Assembly: GCA_037127255.1 (NCBI GenBank)
Contig: JBANSL010000002.1
Location: 95,138,519-95,202,518 of the forward strand
Direction of reading: 5' to 3'
Source of the DNA: Persicaria tinctoria
Taxonomy: Eukaryota; Streptophyta; Magnoliopsida; Caryophyllales; Polygonaceae
DNA length: 64,000 nucleotides
A model generated the notes under the pieces. It worked only from the letters and a program-made list of their open reading frames with translations, was not told the origin of the DNA and did no database searches. This document shows, in pieces, positions 48,979 through 60,100 of this stretch; within the stretch, counting starts at the first letter, position 1; each line of letters opens with the position of its first letter. A program made the position numbers and the translations under genes.

Positions 48979-49519
48979 TAGGGGTGTACATAACCGGGTA
49001 CCCGACACGAACCGGTTAATCGTGTCGGGTACCCGGAACCATTTATGGGATGTTTGCCGAACCGTACACGAACCTGTTCAAGCCGGGTACCCGAACCATT
49101 TACACGAACCGGTTTCGTGTCGGATACCGTGTTATCCGACACGAACCGTTTAGTATATTTTTAATAAATATTGAACACAAAAAATTTGGAAGGAATGGGA
49201 TTCGAACCCAACGCTCCCATGTTTCTTTTGAAGCTCTCCCCACACGGCCAACCAATTGAGCTATCATGACTTTGTGATCCTAATTAACTACATCTAATAT
49301 ATATACACACAACTCGCTATATATTTTAAAAAAAAATAAAAATAAACGGTTCGATGGTTCGTGTCGGGTATCCGGTAACAAGATTTGCCCGAACCATACA
49401 CGAACCATTAATTTTCGTGTTTTCACGGTTCATGTCATTATCGTGTCGTGTCCTTTTCGTGTCGTATCGCCTCGGTTTCGTGTCGGGTTAGTCGTGTCGG
49501 GTTTTTCTGCACAACCCTA
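48979..49519. mobile_element. hAT-type element (inner, 541 bp) with internal tRNA-like segment
   Basis: The ends TAGGGGTGTACATAAC and (inverted) TAGGGTTGTGCAGAAA are flanked by GTGTCCTG (48971-48978) and GCGTCCTG (49520-49527), an 8-bp duplication with one mismatch. Subterminal parts are rich in ACCCGACACGAACC motifs on both strands. It was inserted into the right subterminal region of the outer element, so it is the younger of the two. Confidence 0.83.
49195..49270 (-). other. tRNA-like segment (A and B boxes) inside the inner hAT element
   Basis: On the minus strand TAGCTCAATTGGTTGG matches the A box and GGTTCGAATCCC is a perfect B-box core. The spacing is similar to the segment at 47306-47378. 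No complete tRNA fold is claimed. Confidence 0.6.
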
Positions 49520-49562
49520 GCGTCCTGTGTCCGTTTCCGTTTCCGTGCTACATAGGGTAGGA

Positions 49563-49910
49563 GTGTATTTAGGAATTAGGATGATGCCATGTATTTAGGA
49601 ATTGGGATGATGATTATTTCTCATTGGGTAGGAGTGTAATGAGACAGCCCAGCCAAGCCCAGCCCAGCCCATTAGATTAATTAGGAAGAAATGAGAACAA
49701 GAAAAAGCCCAATTGCTAGTTTGTAAGCACAGGTGTTTGAGAGGCAAACGCTGCATATTCATCTTATTCACTAAAATAAGAAAACGGTTAAAAAATAAGT
49801 TTTTTTCCCCCTAAGATGCATTAATGTTGGAGTGTGATAAAAAATAATCTAGCGAATGTCTTTCATTTTCTCGTTTCATATAAATTTTAGAGAAGCTATT
49901 GCAAATGGTT
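49563..49910. other. Intergenic DNA
   Basis: No gene. A short AGCCCAGCC-type repeat lies at 49645-49672. Confidence 0.5.
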
Positions 49911-50065
49911 TAAGAGCAACCCCAACCCCAAAAGTAGCGGTAAAATAGAGAAAATTGAGAGATTTAGAGAAAAAAAGGATTTTTTTTAACCCAACAGCTC
50001 CTACAAATCAATTTATAAAATAGAGAAACACAAAGAGAGAACAAGCCTCAATCTGATTAAATTGA

Positions 50066-50233
50066 ATGCCTTCAGTTCGATTGGACTTGGGTGACAACGG
50101 CTACGGAGGCTCCGAGGACTCCCGCTCTTCCACCACATTCTCCGCCTCTAGCAATCGTCGCCACGCGAGGAGCATTAGCCGATTCTCTCACCGGCTCCCA
50201 TCGGAATCGGCCGAGTTCATAGATCGGATGTGA
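50066..50233 (+). pseudogene. Possible captured host-gene fragment
   Basis: An ATG-started frame of 55 codons reads MPSVRLDLGDNGYGG and later RRHARSISRFSHRLPSE, ending at TGA. Its composition is balanced and protein-like, unlike the AT-rich transposon around it. The basic/Ser stretch looks like the N-terminus of a plant protein, but I cannot name the family. It has no flanking exon structure and no partner domain, so a transduplicated first-exon fragment is the best reading. Confidence 0.4.
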
Positions 50234-50654
50234 ACACCGCGAGCGGCGCGCCATCGGATGGGAAGGTCGGTGACAGGCCGGCTCCAAGCTTGGGGTGGAG
50301 AGAAAGGGTGTGGTTAGTGGAAGAAGCACCGAAAGCGTTGTGACATGTGCTTGTGGGAGCACTGCAAGAGCCTTAACAGTAGAAATAAACAGCATGCATA
50401 GACAATCAACTCCACCATCTCAGCAGCGAGGACCTCTTTCGATTTGCTATTCCATGTTCAATTAGGGTTCGAGTAACTCTTTCGATTTGCTATTCTATTA
50501 ATTAAAAATGTTATTTAGGGTTGTTCAATTATGGTTGTTTGATTGTTGTTCAATTGTTGATCGATTCCTATAGATCCGTTGTTGTTCAAATTGCTGGTGT
50601 TGTTCACTTCAATTTCTTTGGTCCCATAATTCATAGTTTATTGTTTTTAAATTA

Positions 50655-51480
50655 ACTAGTGCAGATCCCGTCCCGTGTACGGGAAATGTGTTAATCTAAA
50701 TATAAATTATATTTTCCTTCAAAAAATAATATAAATATAAATAAAATTAGTTCGATAGGTTATATATAATCTAAATATCTTTTAATTAGATTCTCTTAAA
50801 ATATAAATAAAATTCACAATTATAAGGTACTACGTAAAAGTTTTTTTTTTATCTAATCTATGGTTAATTAAATCTCATGTAATTTAATTAGATAGTTGAT
50901 TTTTAAAAATATTTTAATATTCTTTTTTATTAAATATGTAGTACATATTTATTACATTAGTTTACTAAAATATCTATGTACGGATGGATTGTGGCTACAT
51001 ATATAGCTATATAATATTTTAATTATTTATTTTGGCCTCAAAAAATAATATAGATAGATATAAAATAACAATTATTAAATGATTGATTTTGATATAAATA
51101 ATTATTTTCACCAAAAAATAATCTAAATATAAATAAAATAGCACCTATCAAATATTACATATTTATCTATTAATATTTTTGGTAAGTATGACTATGAAAA
51201 TTAGTTTTATTAATTATTTTTATTATTACTACTACTATGTTTAATTATATTGATATAATTTTTTCCTTATATAATATTTACTCTTTTATAAGATATTTCA
51301 TCTATCCAATTATATGTGTTAATGGTAAAATAAAATAATTATTTTTATTAGATTTCCTTTTTTACGGGAGAAAGCTTTGCGAGAAGCACTCTCGCGCCGC
51401 CACGTAGACAGATTCACTCACGTGCCGCCACACAGGCCTCAATGCATCGGTTTTAGTATATGTATATAGATATAGATTTC
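50655..51480. mobile_element. AT-rich insert of unknown class inside the larger element
   Basis: It begins near ACTAGTGCAGATCCCGTCCC with a GTGTACGGGA, and ends near TAGTATATGTATATAGATAT. Very AT-rich between, with repeated AAAAAATAATATAAATAT-like phrases. The boundaries resemble ACTAG..CCCG-type plant inserts I have seen, but the class is not certain. Confidence 0.35.
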
Positions 51481-51742
51481 CTTAAGAAATGTATTTAGTA
51501 TATTTGTTTTTTTTTATATTTTTATAGTATATAATAAATGCAGAAATCTGTATAACAGAGAAGCTGTTGGAGTTTAAGTGTCAAATTTTTAGAGATTTTG
51601 TTATTTTTATCTCTATTTTAGAGAAATTTTACAAGAGTTGTTTGGCTTGCTCTAAGAACATCTTTAATATATCACTTCTGCTAAACTTTTATTACTACAA
51701 TATAAATTGATTGATGTAATCTCAGTTCTGCTAACTTATGAT

Positions 51743-52129
51743 TAGGACTGTTATTCGAATCAAACGAGCCGAGCTGGACATGTTCAAGCTTTGTTCATTT
51801 GTTAAACGAGCCCGAGCTGAGCCGAGCCAAAATTTTAAACGACCTTTCTTTTTTTTGTTCAAACTTGGCTTGTTTTTGTAAATGAACGAACTCGAGCCCA
51901 TTTTTTTCTTCCCGACCTTTAAACAATTTGACTTGGTATAACATTTTAACTTAAAAGGATTTTTATAAATTCCATAAAATTCAAGCTTAAATTGAACAAG
52001 ACGAGATTTCAACCGAGTTTAAAATCATGTTCAGACTCGCTTGTTTAGGTAAGTGAACGAACTCGAGTCGAACTTTTTTGAGCTGATTTCGAGCCGAGCT
52101 CGAACTGTTCAGCTTATATAACAACCCTA
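51743..52129 (+). mobile_element. hAT-type MITE (387 bp), copy B
   Basis: The ends TAGGACTGTTATTCGAAT and (inverted) TAGGGTTGTTATATAAGC are flanked by CTTATGAT (51735-51742) and CTTATAAT (52130-52137), an 8-bp duplication with one mismatch. It is the same family and almost the same length as 36769-37156, in opposite orientation. Confidence 0.83.
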
Positions 52130-52137
52130 CTTATAAT

Positions 52138-52948
52138 TTAGACCAATGAAATGTACCTCCCTATCACCACTGACCAGAAACATGTTACCATGAGCGACAT
52201 CTCGCTTTCATTCGCAGTTGAACAAGAACATACAGAGAACCCCAAATCTCAAACTCACGGCGGTCCAATAGCCCTATGCAAAACTAATTACACAACTACG
52301 AGTGGAATGAAAATTATCCAAATCTGCCGCCAAACTTTGATCGACAAATCAACATCAAGGAGAGTTTCGGGAGATTCTAGGATAATTTTCTTAGTAGTTA
52401 AATTCGTCCATCGGACCATCTCCATGCCAAAACCGAAGCACAAAGTCTCAATTTTTCAAATCTAGCGAATCCTATGCTGCAAAATCGAGGGGGAAAAAGA
52501 AAAAAATTTCCAAGCAATAAATTCATATCTAACCAGCGCACACAAAGAGATTGAAACAAAATCGAATCCTTTGAAAATTCGCCTGCAATAAAAAAATCGC
52601 CAGCAATCAGATAAATTAAGGAAAGCATGGAGAAGAAAAGAGGGTAAAATGAAGACCAACTTCAAAAGTGGGCAAACAGGATAACGGCTCCGATTACACA
52701 TATTCGAAGACAACGACGACAACAAAAAAAAACAAAAAACCATGTAATACAATCTCACAGTAGCGGAGTAGCCTAGTTCATAAATCACAGTCATTCCGGG
52801 ATACTTCAATCAGAAAAGACTTGTGTTTAGTACCCAAAGACCCCGGTTCGAACCGCTCTTTATTTACCAAATTCAAAGAGTAGCGTAGTTCACAAACAAG
52901 AACACGGATCTGATTAAACAAATTCAAAGACAATCGGAGCATAAAGCC
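52138..52948 (-). other. Downstream region of the B3 gene
   Basis: Less AT-rich than neighbouring intergenic DNA, with several short open frames on both strands that resemble nothing known. It could include a long 3' untranslated region of the B3 gene. A B-box-like GGTTCGAACC at 52841-52850, without a convincing A box, may be a SINE trace. Confidence 0.4.
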
Positions 52949-53302
52949 TCAGATGGTACGTCCGAAAAGGAGGATCCTCCTCTTGAAGCGGATAGCGAAA
53001 TGGGCGTCGGGTTCAGTGCTCCGGTAGAAGATGACCTCATCGCCGGCCCTGATGACGCCCTTGCTCCGGAGGAAGGGGACCCACCCGGCTGAGATCACCG
53101 GCTTGTCGTAGTCCCCTGTCATCCGCTTGGAGCACCGGAACTTCCAGACCCTCCCGTCGATGTCCTTGGCCGTGAAATCCACCTGGTGGCCGCCGTTGAA
53201 GCTTGGCAGCTCGGAGAGGTACTCCGCTGGCCAGTGGAGCCTGTGATCCACGTCCACCGTCGTCAGCTTCTTGGAGAATAGCTGCTGCCCAAGTGCTGCC
53301 AT
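52949..53302 (-). CDS. Small B3-domain protein
   Basis: 117 residues from the ATG at 53302 (MAALGQQLFSKKLT); the frame extends three codons further upstream but from a GTG. Almost the whole protein is one B3 DNA-binding domain: LFSKKLTTVDVDHRL at the N-terminus, VWKFRCSKR in the middle, ISAGWVPFLRSKGVIRAGDEVIFYRS, then FAIRFKRRILLF. The order matches the RAV/ARF/REM type of B3 fold, which binds short DNA motifs in the major groove. Nothing outside the domain hints at activation or dimerisation, so it may act as a single-domain regulator. It could instead be one exon of a longer gene; I see no clear neighbour exons. Nuclear location and role are inferred from the family only. Confidence 0.78.
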   Translation of the reverse strand: MAALGQQLFSKKLTTVDVDHRLHWPAEYLSELPSFNGGHQVDFTAKDIDGRVWKFRCSKRMTGDYDKPVISAGWVPFLRSKGVIRAGDEVIFYRSTEPDAHFAIRFKRRILLFGRTI

Positions 53303-53668
53303 GGCGGACACTTAATAATATGATCAATCGATTTGAATATAAGAAATTAACAAGTTTGGGATGTGGGTTTTTGGATTTAAGAGAGTGGGGTACGTATTTA
53401 TCGCCTATAGGCCGGGGATTGAAGTCACTCCGTAACAATTGCTCCAAGACGAAGACGAAGAACAAGACTCCGGCGAAAAAAGGCTGTCTTTGAAAATGAT
53501 CTCTCTGACTAATATGTCCATCTTAAGATAAACTTCTTTAATTTTGTCTGTCAAATCAGAGAGATGAATTTTCAAAGACAGCAAATGGGTATGGTTGATT
53601 TCAGGAAAATTTACACAAAACTTTTAAGTTAAATTAACGAAAACAGCAAATACTCTTACCTAATGTTA
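53303..53668 (-). promoter_or_regulatory. 5' flank of the B3 gene with a hairpin
   Basis: Upstream region of the B3 gene. It contains an inverted repeat with arms 53483-53509 and 53555-53582 (GCTGTCTTTGAAAAT... and its inverse ...ATTTTCAAAGACAGC) and a loop of about 45 bases, roughly 180-280 bp before the ATG. It may be a tiny MITE or a regulatory hairpin. Confidence 0.45.
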
Positions 53669-53995
53669 GTGCTCGTTTGGATTGGTTTAAAAAACCCAGG
53701 AAGTGGAATATCCCAGAGAGTTAATAGAATATCTGCGTTTGGTTAAAAAATTTGTTCTCCAAAAACCCAGGAATTGAAATTCCCATGAATTTAACTTCCT
53801 GTGAAACACAGGAATTGAAATTACCAAGGGGGTAAATGGTAAGACAACTTCCACCCTTTTCTTACTAATAAAAATCCCATATTTATCTCAATATATCAAA
53901 TCCACCATTTTTTTTCATTTTTCAACCAAACATGTTTCATAAAATCCCAGAAAGTGTAATTCATGGGAAGTCTACTTCACATGAATTAAATTCCC
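53669..53995. mobile_element. Truncated MITE related to 23107-23598
   Basis: It starts AGTGCTCGTTTGGATTGG and shares CCCAGGAATTGAAATT and ATGAATTAAATTC phrases with the element at 23107-23598. A matching right terminus is not seen. Confidence 0.45.
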
Positions 53996-54096
53996 GTATT
54001 GTTTTAGTTCGTATTTTTAAAGAGTTGATTTTTTTATTAGATTTTAATTTTTTTAATAAAATTTTAAAAATTAATTTAATATTTATTAAATTCTAT

Positions 54097-54457
54097 AAAT
54101 TCGGATAACATAAAGCATAATTCTTACATAATTAATACAATTTCGACCACCTTACTCTACAAATCTACTATAGTATTATATTTCATCTGTTTAATAAAAA
54201 ATGTCATTTTAAGGTATTATAAGAAAAACATGTCATTATAGATATTTTGGATTTGTAAAAAGATGTCATTAGACTTTTCAATAAAGTAAAAAAAATAATG
54301 TAATAAACGAGGATAAAATAATAAATTTATTAATTTGCAAAAAGTAGAATTTCATATGGTCGAACAGAGGGAAAATGAGCTGAAGGTATTAGAATTAAAT
54401 TAACTTCAAATTTAGTAAGGTAATTGAATATATATGAATTTTGATTTAATTGTAAGT
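54097..54457 (+). repeat. Duplicated block, copy 2 (uninterrupted)
   Basis: Homologous to 46844-47575 minus the hAT insertion. At about 54394 it reads GAAGGTATTAGAATTAAATT where copy 1 has the hAT insertion between GAAGTTATTAG and TTAACTT. It ends where the copia LTR at 54458 begins. Confidence 0.8.
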
Positions 54458-54663
54458 TGTTGTAATTTTAGTGGTAAATAAGAGAACCAGATGGTTTGTA
54501 CTTGTAATCGTACTTAATTTATCTGATTTCTTGCTTGATTTACAACAATCCGGATCCCCCTTTTATAGTGGAAGGCCAACCCCATACCACAAAAATATCC
54601 CTGATTTTGGGGGATATTTTACCATAAGGTGAAATATTCACCACACAATAAAATATTACAACA
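54458..54663 (-). repeat. 3' LTR of the decayed copia element
   Basis: On the minus strand it begins TGTTGTAATATTTTATTG and ends ATTACAACA, so TGTTGTAAT/ATTACAACA form short inverted ends. On its inner side the minus strand reads CAAGGGGGAG, a polypurine tract at 54664-54673. The length of 206 bp is set by these ends, as no partner is available. Confidence 0.7.
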
Positions 54664-54847
54664 CTCCCCCTTGAATATTCACTTTATATCATGAATCTAA
54701 GGGATTTTACACAAGTGTAATCTTATTATACGCATTGGTGATGCTGCCTCATTAAAAACCTTGTCAGGAAAAACCTAGTGGGATAAAAACCTGATCGAAG
54801 GAAAAAAGAGTGCAGCGCGTATAATTCTCCCCCTGATTTGGACATGC

Positions 54848-56255
54848 TTAATGAGCTTCTTGAAGCCGACACATTCCGATCTTGCGCACAAGTTGCTCAA
54901 ACTTCTTGGGAGGTAATGACTTGATGAACAAGTCGGAGAGGTTCCCATCTGATTGGATTTGTTGGACTTCAATTTTCCCTTTCTTCTCAAGTTCATGAGT
55001 AGAGAAGAATTTCGGTGATATGTGCTTAGTCCGATCCCCTTTGATGTAGCCTTGACACATGCGAAGTTGTCTTCGTATATCACGGTTGGACTACCTTTGA
55101 TGGACTTGATTCCTGATCCATTTTGTATATATTTTTATCACCGATCTTAGCCACACACATTCTCTTCCCGCTTCGTACAATGCTATCAATTCAGCATGAT
55201 TTGACGATGTAGCAGTCGGAGTTTGCTTTGTGGATTTCCATGATATGGCTGTATTTCCATAAGTGAAGACATATCCATTTTGAGACTTAGCCTTGTGTGG
55301 GCCTGATAGATATTCTGCATCCGCATAACCAACAAGAGTGGCATTTGGGCAATTTTGATAAAATAGACCAAGATCATGTGTACCTCTGAGGTAACGGAAC
55401 AAATGTTTAATTCTGTTCCAATGTCTCCTTGTTGGAGCTGAGCTGTATCTTGACAACAAGTTTACAGTGAAGGCAATATCAGGCCTTGTATTGTTGGCTA
55501 GGTACATCAAGGCACCAATAGCACTTAAGTATGGTGTTTCTGGGCCAAGTATTTCCTCATCATCTTCTCGAGGACGGAATGGGTCATCGTGTATATTTAG
55601 AGATCGAATGACCATGGGTGAGTTCAATGGATGGGCTTTATCCATGTTGAATCTCTTCAGAATTTTCTCGGTATAATTAGATTGATGGACAAAAATTCCA
55701 TCTCGTACATGCTCAATTTGTAAACCGAGACAAAATTTGGTTTTCCCATGATCTTTCATCTCAGAATCTTTCATCAAGTACGTACCTAGCTGTACTTGCA
55801 ATCTCATTCAGGGTTCCAACAATGTTTAGATCATCAACATATACTACAATGATGGCAAACCCTGATTCATATCTTTTGATAAAGATACATGGACACCTTG
55901 AGTCGTTCTTATATCCTTCCTTCTGAAGGTATTCACTAAGACGATTGTACCACATTCGCCCAGATTGTTTCAGTCCATATAAAGATCTCCTCAACTTTAA
56001 CATTTCTCGAGGCTTCGATTTGCAAGATTCAGGCATCTTTAGTCCTTCAGGGACCTTCATGTATATATCAGTGTCAAGTGACCCATACAAATATGCAGTC
56101 ACGACATCCATTAAGTGCATTTGTAGATTTTCAGCCACTGCCAGGCTAATTAAAAATCTCAAGGTAGTTGCATCAACTACCGATGAATATGTATCTTCAT
56201 AATCAATTCCTGGCATTTGTGAAAAACCTTGTGCTACAAGCCTCATTTTTCTCAT
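54848..56255 (-). pseudogene. copia reverse transcriptase and RNase H, frameshifted
   Basis: Frame 55761-56255 carries LVAQGFSQMPGIDYEDTYSSV, MDVVTAYLYGSLD and the catalytic VVYVDDLNIVG. Frame 55091-55807 continues with KFCLGLQIEH, YLANNTRPDIAF and the RNase H part (VGYADAEYLSG, SSNHAELIALYEAGRE). The C-terminal RNase H tail (HISPKFFSTHELEKKGKIEV) is in a third frame at 54848-55060. Frame changes lie near 55800 and 55090. Confidence 0.85.
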
Positions 56256-57486
56256 TTCGTTTTCTCACAAAGACCCATTTGTAGCCAACCGGCCTAACTA
56301 ACACCTTTTGGGGTCTCGGTCACAGGACTGAAAACTTCACATTTTTCAAGCGATTTTAATTCTGCTTGAATTGCATCTCGCCATTTAGGCCAATCTTTTC
56401 TATGACGACACTCTTCAACCATTTTAGGTTCAACATCGTCGTCTTCATCCATCATTTCAGCTGCTACTGAAAAGATAAATATTTCATCGACAATGAAATC
56501 TTTTCTGTTCCATTGCATCCCAGTGGATACATAGTTTATGGAAATCTCATAATTGTCGATTTTTCTATCTTCTTCAAGAAAACTCTCTTTTTCATCTTCT
56601 TTAACAAGATTCTCCTCTTCTGAGGAGTTTCCTTCGCCTTTCAGGCTATCCTCACTATATATTTCCTTGCCTTTATTATTATCTTCAGATGGCTGAACTG
56701 TTGTGAGATCACCAACATTACCCTTTTTTCTCCTCGTTTGTCTTGGTTTCAAATCTTTGGAACCAAGTGGTCTACATTGCTTCCTACGTATAGTAGATTC
56801 ATTAGCAATAGATTTATTAGGTAGATCCACAGGTACTTCAATTCTCGCAGGGGCATTTACAACGGGTATATGTGACTTCGTCACTTTTGCTATATCAGTA
56901 AATGCTTCAGGCAACTGATTAGCTATGCCTTGTAAATGAATTATCTTTTGTACCTCTTGTTCACATACTTTCGTTCGAGGATCAAGGTATGATAAAGACA
57001 TGGCATCCCATGTGATCTCACCTTTATTAGGGTCCATTTTATTATTTTCTCCCCTAGAGTTGGGAATGTATTTTCATCAAAGTGACAATCAGCAAACCTT
57101 GCTGTAAATAAGTCACATGTTGTTGGCTCAAGATATTTAATAAACAAGGGGGATTCAAAGCCAACATATATTCTCAATCTCCTTTGATGACCCATCTTTG
57201 TTCGTTGTGTTGGAGCAATTGGAACATATACTGCACATCCAAACACATTTAGATGTGATAATTGGTTCCGTACCAGACACAAGTTGCATCGGGCCATCGG
57301 GGAGTATTTATGGTATGCAGTTGGTCTCAACCGAATCAATGCTGCAGCATGTAATACAGAATGTCCCCAAGCTAATGATGGCAACTTAGATTTCATCAGC
57401 AATGGTCTGGCAATTAACTGTAATTGTTTGATTAACGATTCTGCAAGACCATTTTGTGTATGTACATGTGCTACTGGATGCTCCAC
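56256..57486 (-). pseudogene. copia integrase C-terminal part and linker, frameshifted
   Basis: Frame 56941-57486 has HTQNGLAESLIKQLQLIARPLLMKS, with the catalytic Glu region of the integrase, then NVFGCAVYVPI. Frame 56294-57037 holds the Glu/Lys-rich linker that precedes the RT and ends WPKWRDAIQAELKSLEK. The two overlap out of frame. Confidence 0.8.
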
Positions 57487-58407
57487 TGTAATCCCAATTC
57501 ACATGCAATAGTCATTAAATGCTTGAGATGTGAATTCTCCTGCATTATCTGCTCGGATTTTCTTTATTGCATAATCCGGAAATTGTGCTCTTAATCGTAT
57601 GATTTGAGCAAGAGCTTAGCAAATGCGACGTTTCTTGTCGACAATAAGCTTACATGTGACCAACGTGTTTATGCGTCTATTAGCACCATAAAGTAGCGAA
57701 ATGGTCCACATGGTAGTGCAATTGGCCCACATATATCTCCTTGAATTCTTTCTAAAAAATGCAGGAGCTTCGATTGCTATTTTATTTTTCTAGGGCCTAA
57801 TGAGTAATTTGCCCAACAAACAAGCAGTACAATTGAGATCACTTGTCTGTAGGCTCCTCTTGTCCTTTAATGCATGACCAAGTGAATTCTCAATAATTCT
57901 GTGCATCATTGTTGTACCTAGATGACCCAATCGGTCATGCTACATGTTAAACATTTTATGGTCGTCTGGACTTCTCCTAAACACCATGTTGATCTCAAAT
58001 GGACTTATATGAGTAAAATATAGTCCAAAGAAATAAGCTGGTAGCTTTTCTACCACTTCCCTTTTTCCATATACATGTGCAGTCAAGCACAAGTACTCAT
58101 TTTCATTTTCATTCATGGTTTCAATATGAAACCCATTTTGACACACATCTTTGAAGCTTAATAGATTTCTCTATGACTTCCTTGAGTATAGTGCGTCCTT
58201 TATTATCAACTTTGTCCCTCTTGGAAGCAAGAGGCAAGCCTTTCCTGATCCTTCGATCAACTTTGCCACACCTGATATTGTGTTGACATTTCCTTCATAG
58301 ACTGTCAACCGAGTGAAGTACTCTTTGTTTTTCAGGATAGTGTGGGTTGCGGCACTGTCCACTAGACATTGCTCTTTATGATCATGATTAACTCCATATG
58401 GATTCAT
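57487..58407 (-). pseudogene. copia protease and integrase N-terminal part, broken
   Basis: The protease site is CLVDSAATHTIL at 58380-58345, with Ala in place of the usual Gly. A 68-codon frame at 57940-58146 covers the segment before the integrase zinc finger (FHIETMNENENEYLCLT). Between 57487 and 57940 only short open pieces remain. Confidence 0.72.
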
Positions 58408-58646
58408 AACTTCAGAAATTGAGAAAACACAGAGTTAATACAAGCATTATATTACATGGTCGATTGAAATTAAAGTTACACTAATATCATACAAGGACAC
58501 TTCATAGGATTCAAACAAGGAAATTTAAATTACACTACTATTATACAAGGACGTACACTTCATAGGACTCAGACAAGGAAATTTAAATTACACTACTATT
58601 ATACAAGGACACTTCATAAGTCGTAGGCAAATAAACATTCAACTTT
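58408..58646. repeat. Direct repeat between gag and protease remnants
   Basis: AAATTAAATTACACTACTATTATACAAGGAC-like phrases recur about three times (near 58470, 58525 and 58585), each followed by ACTTCATA(G/A). No coding is seen. Confidence 0.6.
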
Positions 58647-59730
58647 TTAGAGACATAGCAACTTAGAAATTAAACTAGTGCCTTCATCATAGGGAAATCC
58701 ATCACCAGTCTCGACATTGTCTGCAAACATGTCTTCGAGATCAAAACTGGGAATTTGTGGAGCATTGTTAGTAGCAAAGTTTTCTTCCATATCCTTTCCC
58801 TTTTCTTTCTGGGAAGCTTGATATAACTCACACAAGTGTTTAACTGTACGACATACTTTGGCCCAATGGCCAGTCATCCCACATCTGTAACATTTAGACT
58901 TGGGTTTGTTTGGGGTTCCTGTCGGACCCCTCTGGACCTTTTGCTTCATCCCCTTGGAGGAGGATTCTCCAGGATGGCCATGTTTTTGGGGAAAGTTACC
59001 TTTCCCATAGCCTTGTTTGCGGTCATTGCCACAACCTTTCCATTTCTTGTAACCCCGTGGATTTTTAAGGCCATCGCCCCTTTTTGTGTTGTCATTCATA
59101 GCATTCACATCATTCGCTTCAGGGTATGGTGACGCACCTAGAGGCCTCATGTTGTGGTTCCTCATAAGGAGTTCATTATTTTTCTCCGCCACAAGCATCA
59201 CATTAATCAGGCCGGTCGTACTTTTTAAAGCCACACTGCCTGTATTGCTGCTGTAACAGAACATTAGATGCATGCATTGTTGAGAATGTCTTCTCACTCA
59301 TTTGCTCCTCGGTAATTTCATGGCCACATAATTTCAGTTTCGATGTGATTTGAAACACAGCGGAGTTATACCCCCTGATATTTTTGAAATCTTGAACCCG
59401 TAAAGAGTTCCATTCATATATGGCCATTGGGAGTAATATATTCACTTGATTGTCATATCGTTCGGCTAAATTCTCCCATAATTCCTTCGGATCTTCCACC
59501 AATAAATATTCAAAAGCTTTCATGTATATGGTGGCGAAGGAAGACAATGGCCTTGGCCTTTTCTTGTGGAGTGGTGGTGTTATTTTCTTTGACGGTCTCT
59601 TCTGATTAGCCTTCAAATGCGTTAAGGCATATATCCACCCTCCATTCGAGGTACTTGTCTCCTGACAGGTCCAGAATATCGAATTCTCTTTTGGTGATAT
59701 TTGCCGTAATAGCACTACACATAAGATCAT
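58647..59730 (-). pseudogene. copia gag, two overlapping frames
   Basis: The upstream frame (59203-59730) has the conserved gag core ELWENLAERYDNQVNILLP and HASNVLLQQQYRQCGF. The downstream frame (58647-59297) continues with NELLMRNHNMRP, a Lys/Gly-rich stretch and the zinc knuckle CYRCGMTGHWAKVC. A frameshift near 59215 separates them. Confidence 0.85.
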
Positions 59731-59735
59731 ATTTA

Positions 59736-60100
59736 TTAAGATTAATTAATTAGTGCATAAGTTAAAATTAATTAAATGTCAAATGAATCATACATGTATA
59801 CAATTCAAAATGATATAAGTAGTATAGTTTTAAGGTTTTCATAAGTCAAAGTAAAGACAATGCACCCATTTTGTCAAATAGTAACACATATGCATAGTTC
59901 ATATGCTATAGTTGATTTGAATATATATATATATATATATTCAAATAGTAACACATATGCATAGTTCATAGGCTCTAGTAACACATATGCATAGTTCATA
60001 TGCCATAGTTCATATGCTATAGTATGAATAACTTGTGCACACCCCTTATGGTGTACCTTGTGCATAATAACTTGTGCACACCCCCCGTATTATCCGTTTC
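59736..60100. other. Intergenic DNA with tandem repeat
   Basis: No gene is seen. It contains the repeat at 59880-60030 and two TTGTGCACACCCC phrases (60033-60083). Confidence 0.55.
59880..60030. repeat. Tandem repeat of AGTAACACATATGCATAGTT
   Basis: Three copies (about 59879, 59947 and 59976) are separated by a palindromic TTTGAATATAT...ATATATTCAAA (59915-59945) and short CATATGCTATAG phrases. Confidence 0.8.

Larger units (their letters stand above)
49914..51652. mobile_element. TAA-flanked element (1.7 kb) carrying a coding-like fragment
   Basis: The ends GAGCAACCCCAACCCC and (inverted) GAGCAAGCCAAACAAC are flanked by TAA (49911-49913 and 51653-51655). The outer 150 bp on each side match the 431-bp MITE at 44288-44718. 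The difference in size is extra sequence: a GC-richer block (50066-50420) with a 55-codon open frame, and an AT-rich insert (about 50655-51480). Confidence 0.65.
54458..59735 (-). mobile_element. Decayed Ty1/copia retrotransposon, 5' LTR missing
   Basis: Minus-strand copia element in which gag, protease, integrase, RT and RNase H occur in order from 59.7 to 54.8 kb, but in at least eight separated frames. Only the 3' LTR (54458-54663) and an adjacent purine tract are found. No primer site or second LTR is visible around 59.7-60.1 kb. It is an old, truncated copy. Confidence 0.88.

Noticed and set aside
52759..52865. tRNA gene or SINE (GGTTCGAACC B-box at 52841)
   Set aside because: The B box is good but the A-box candidate TAGCCTAGTTCA is poor and badly spaced, with no tail or target duplication.
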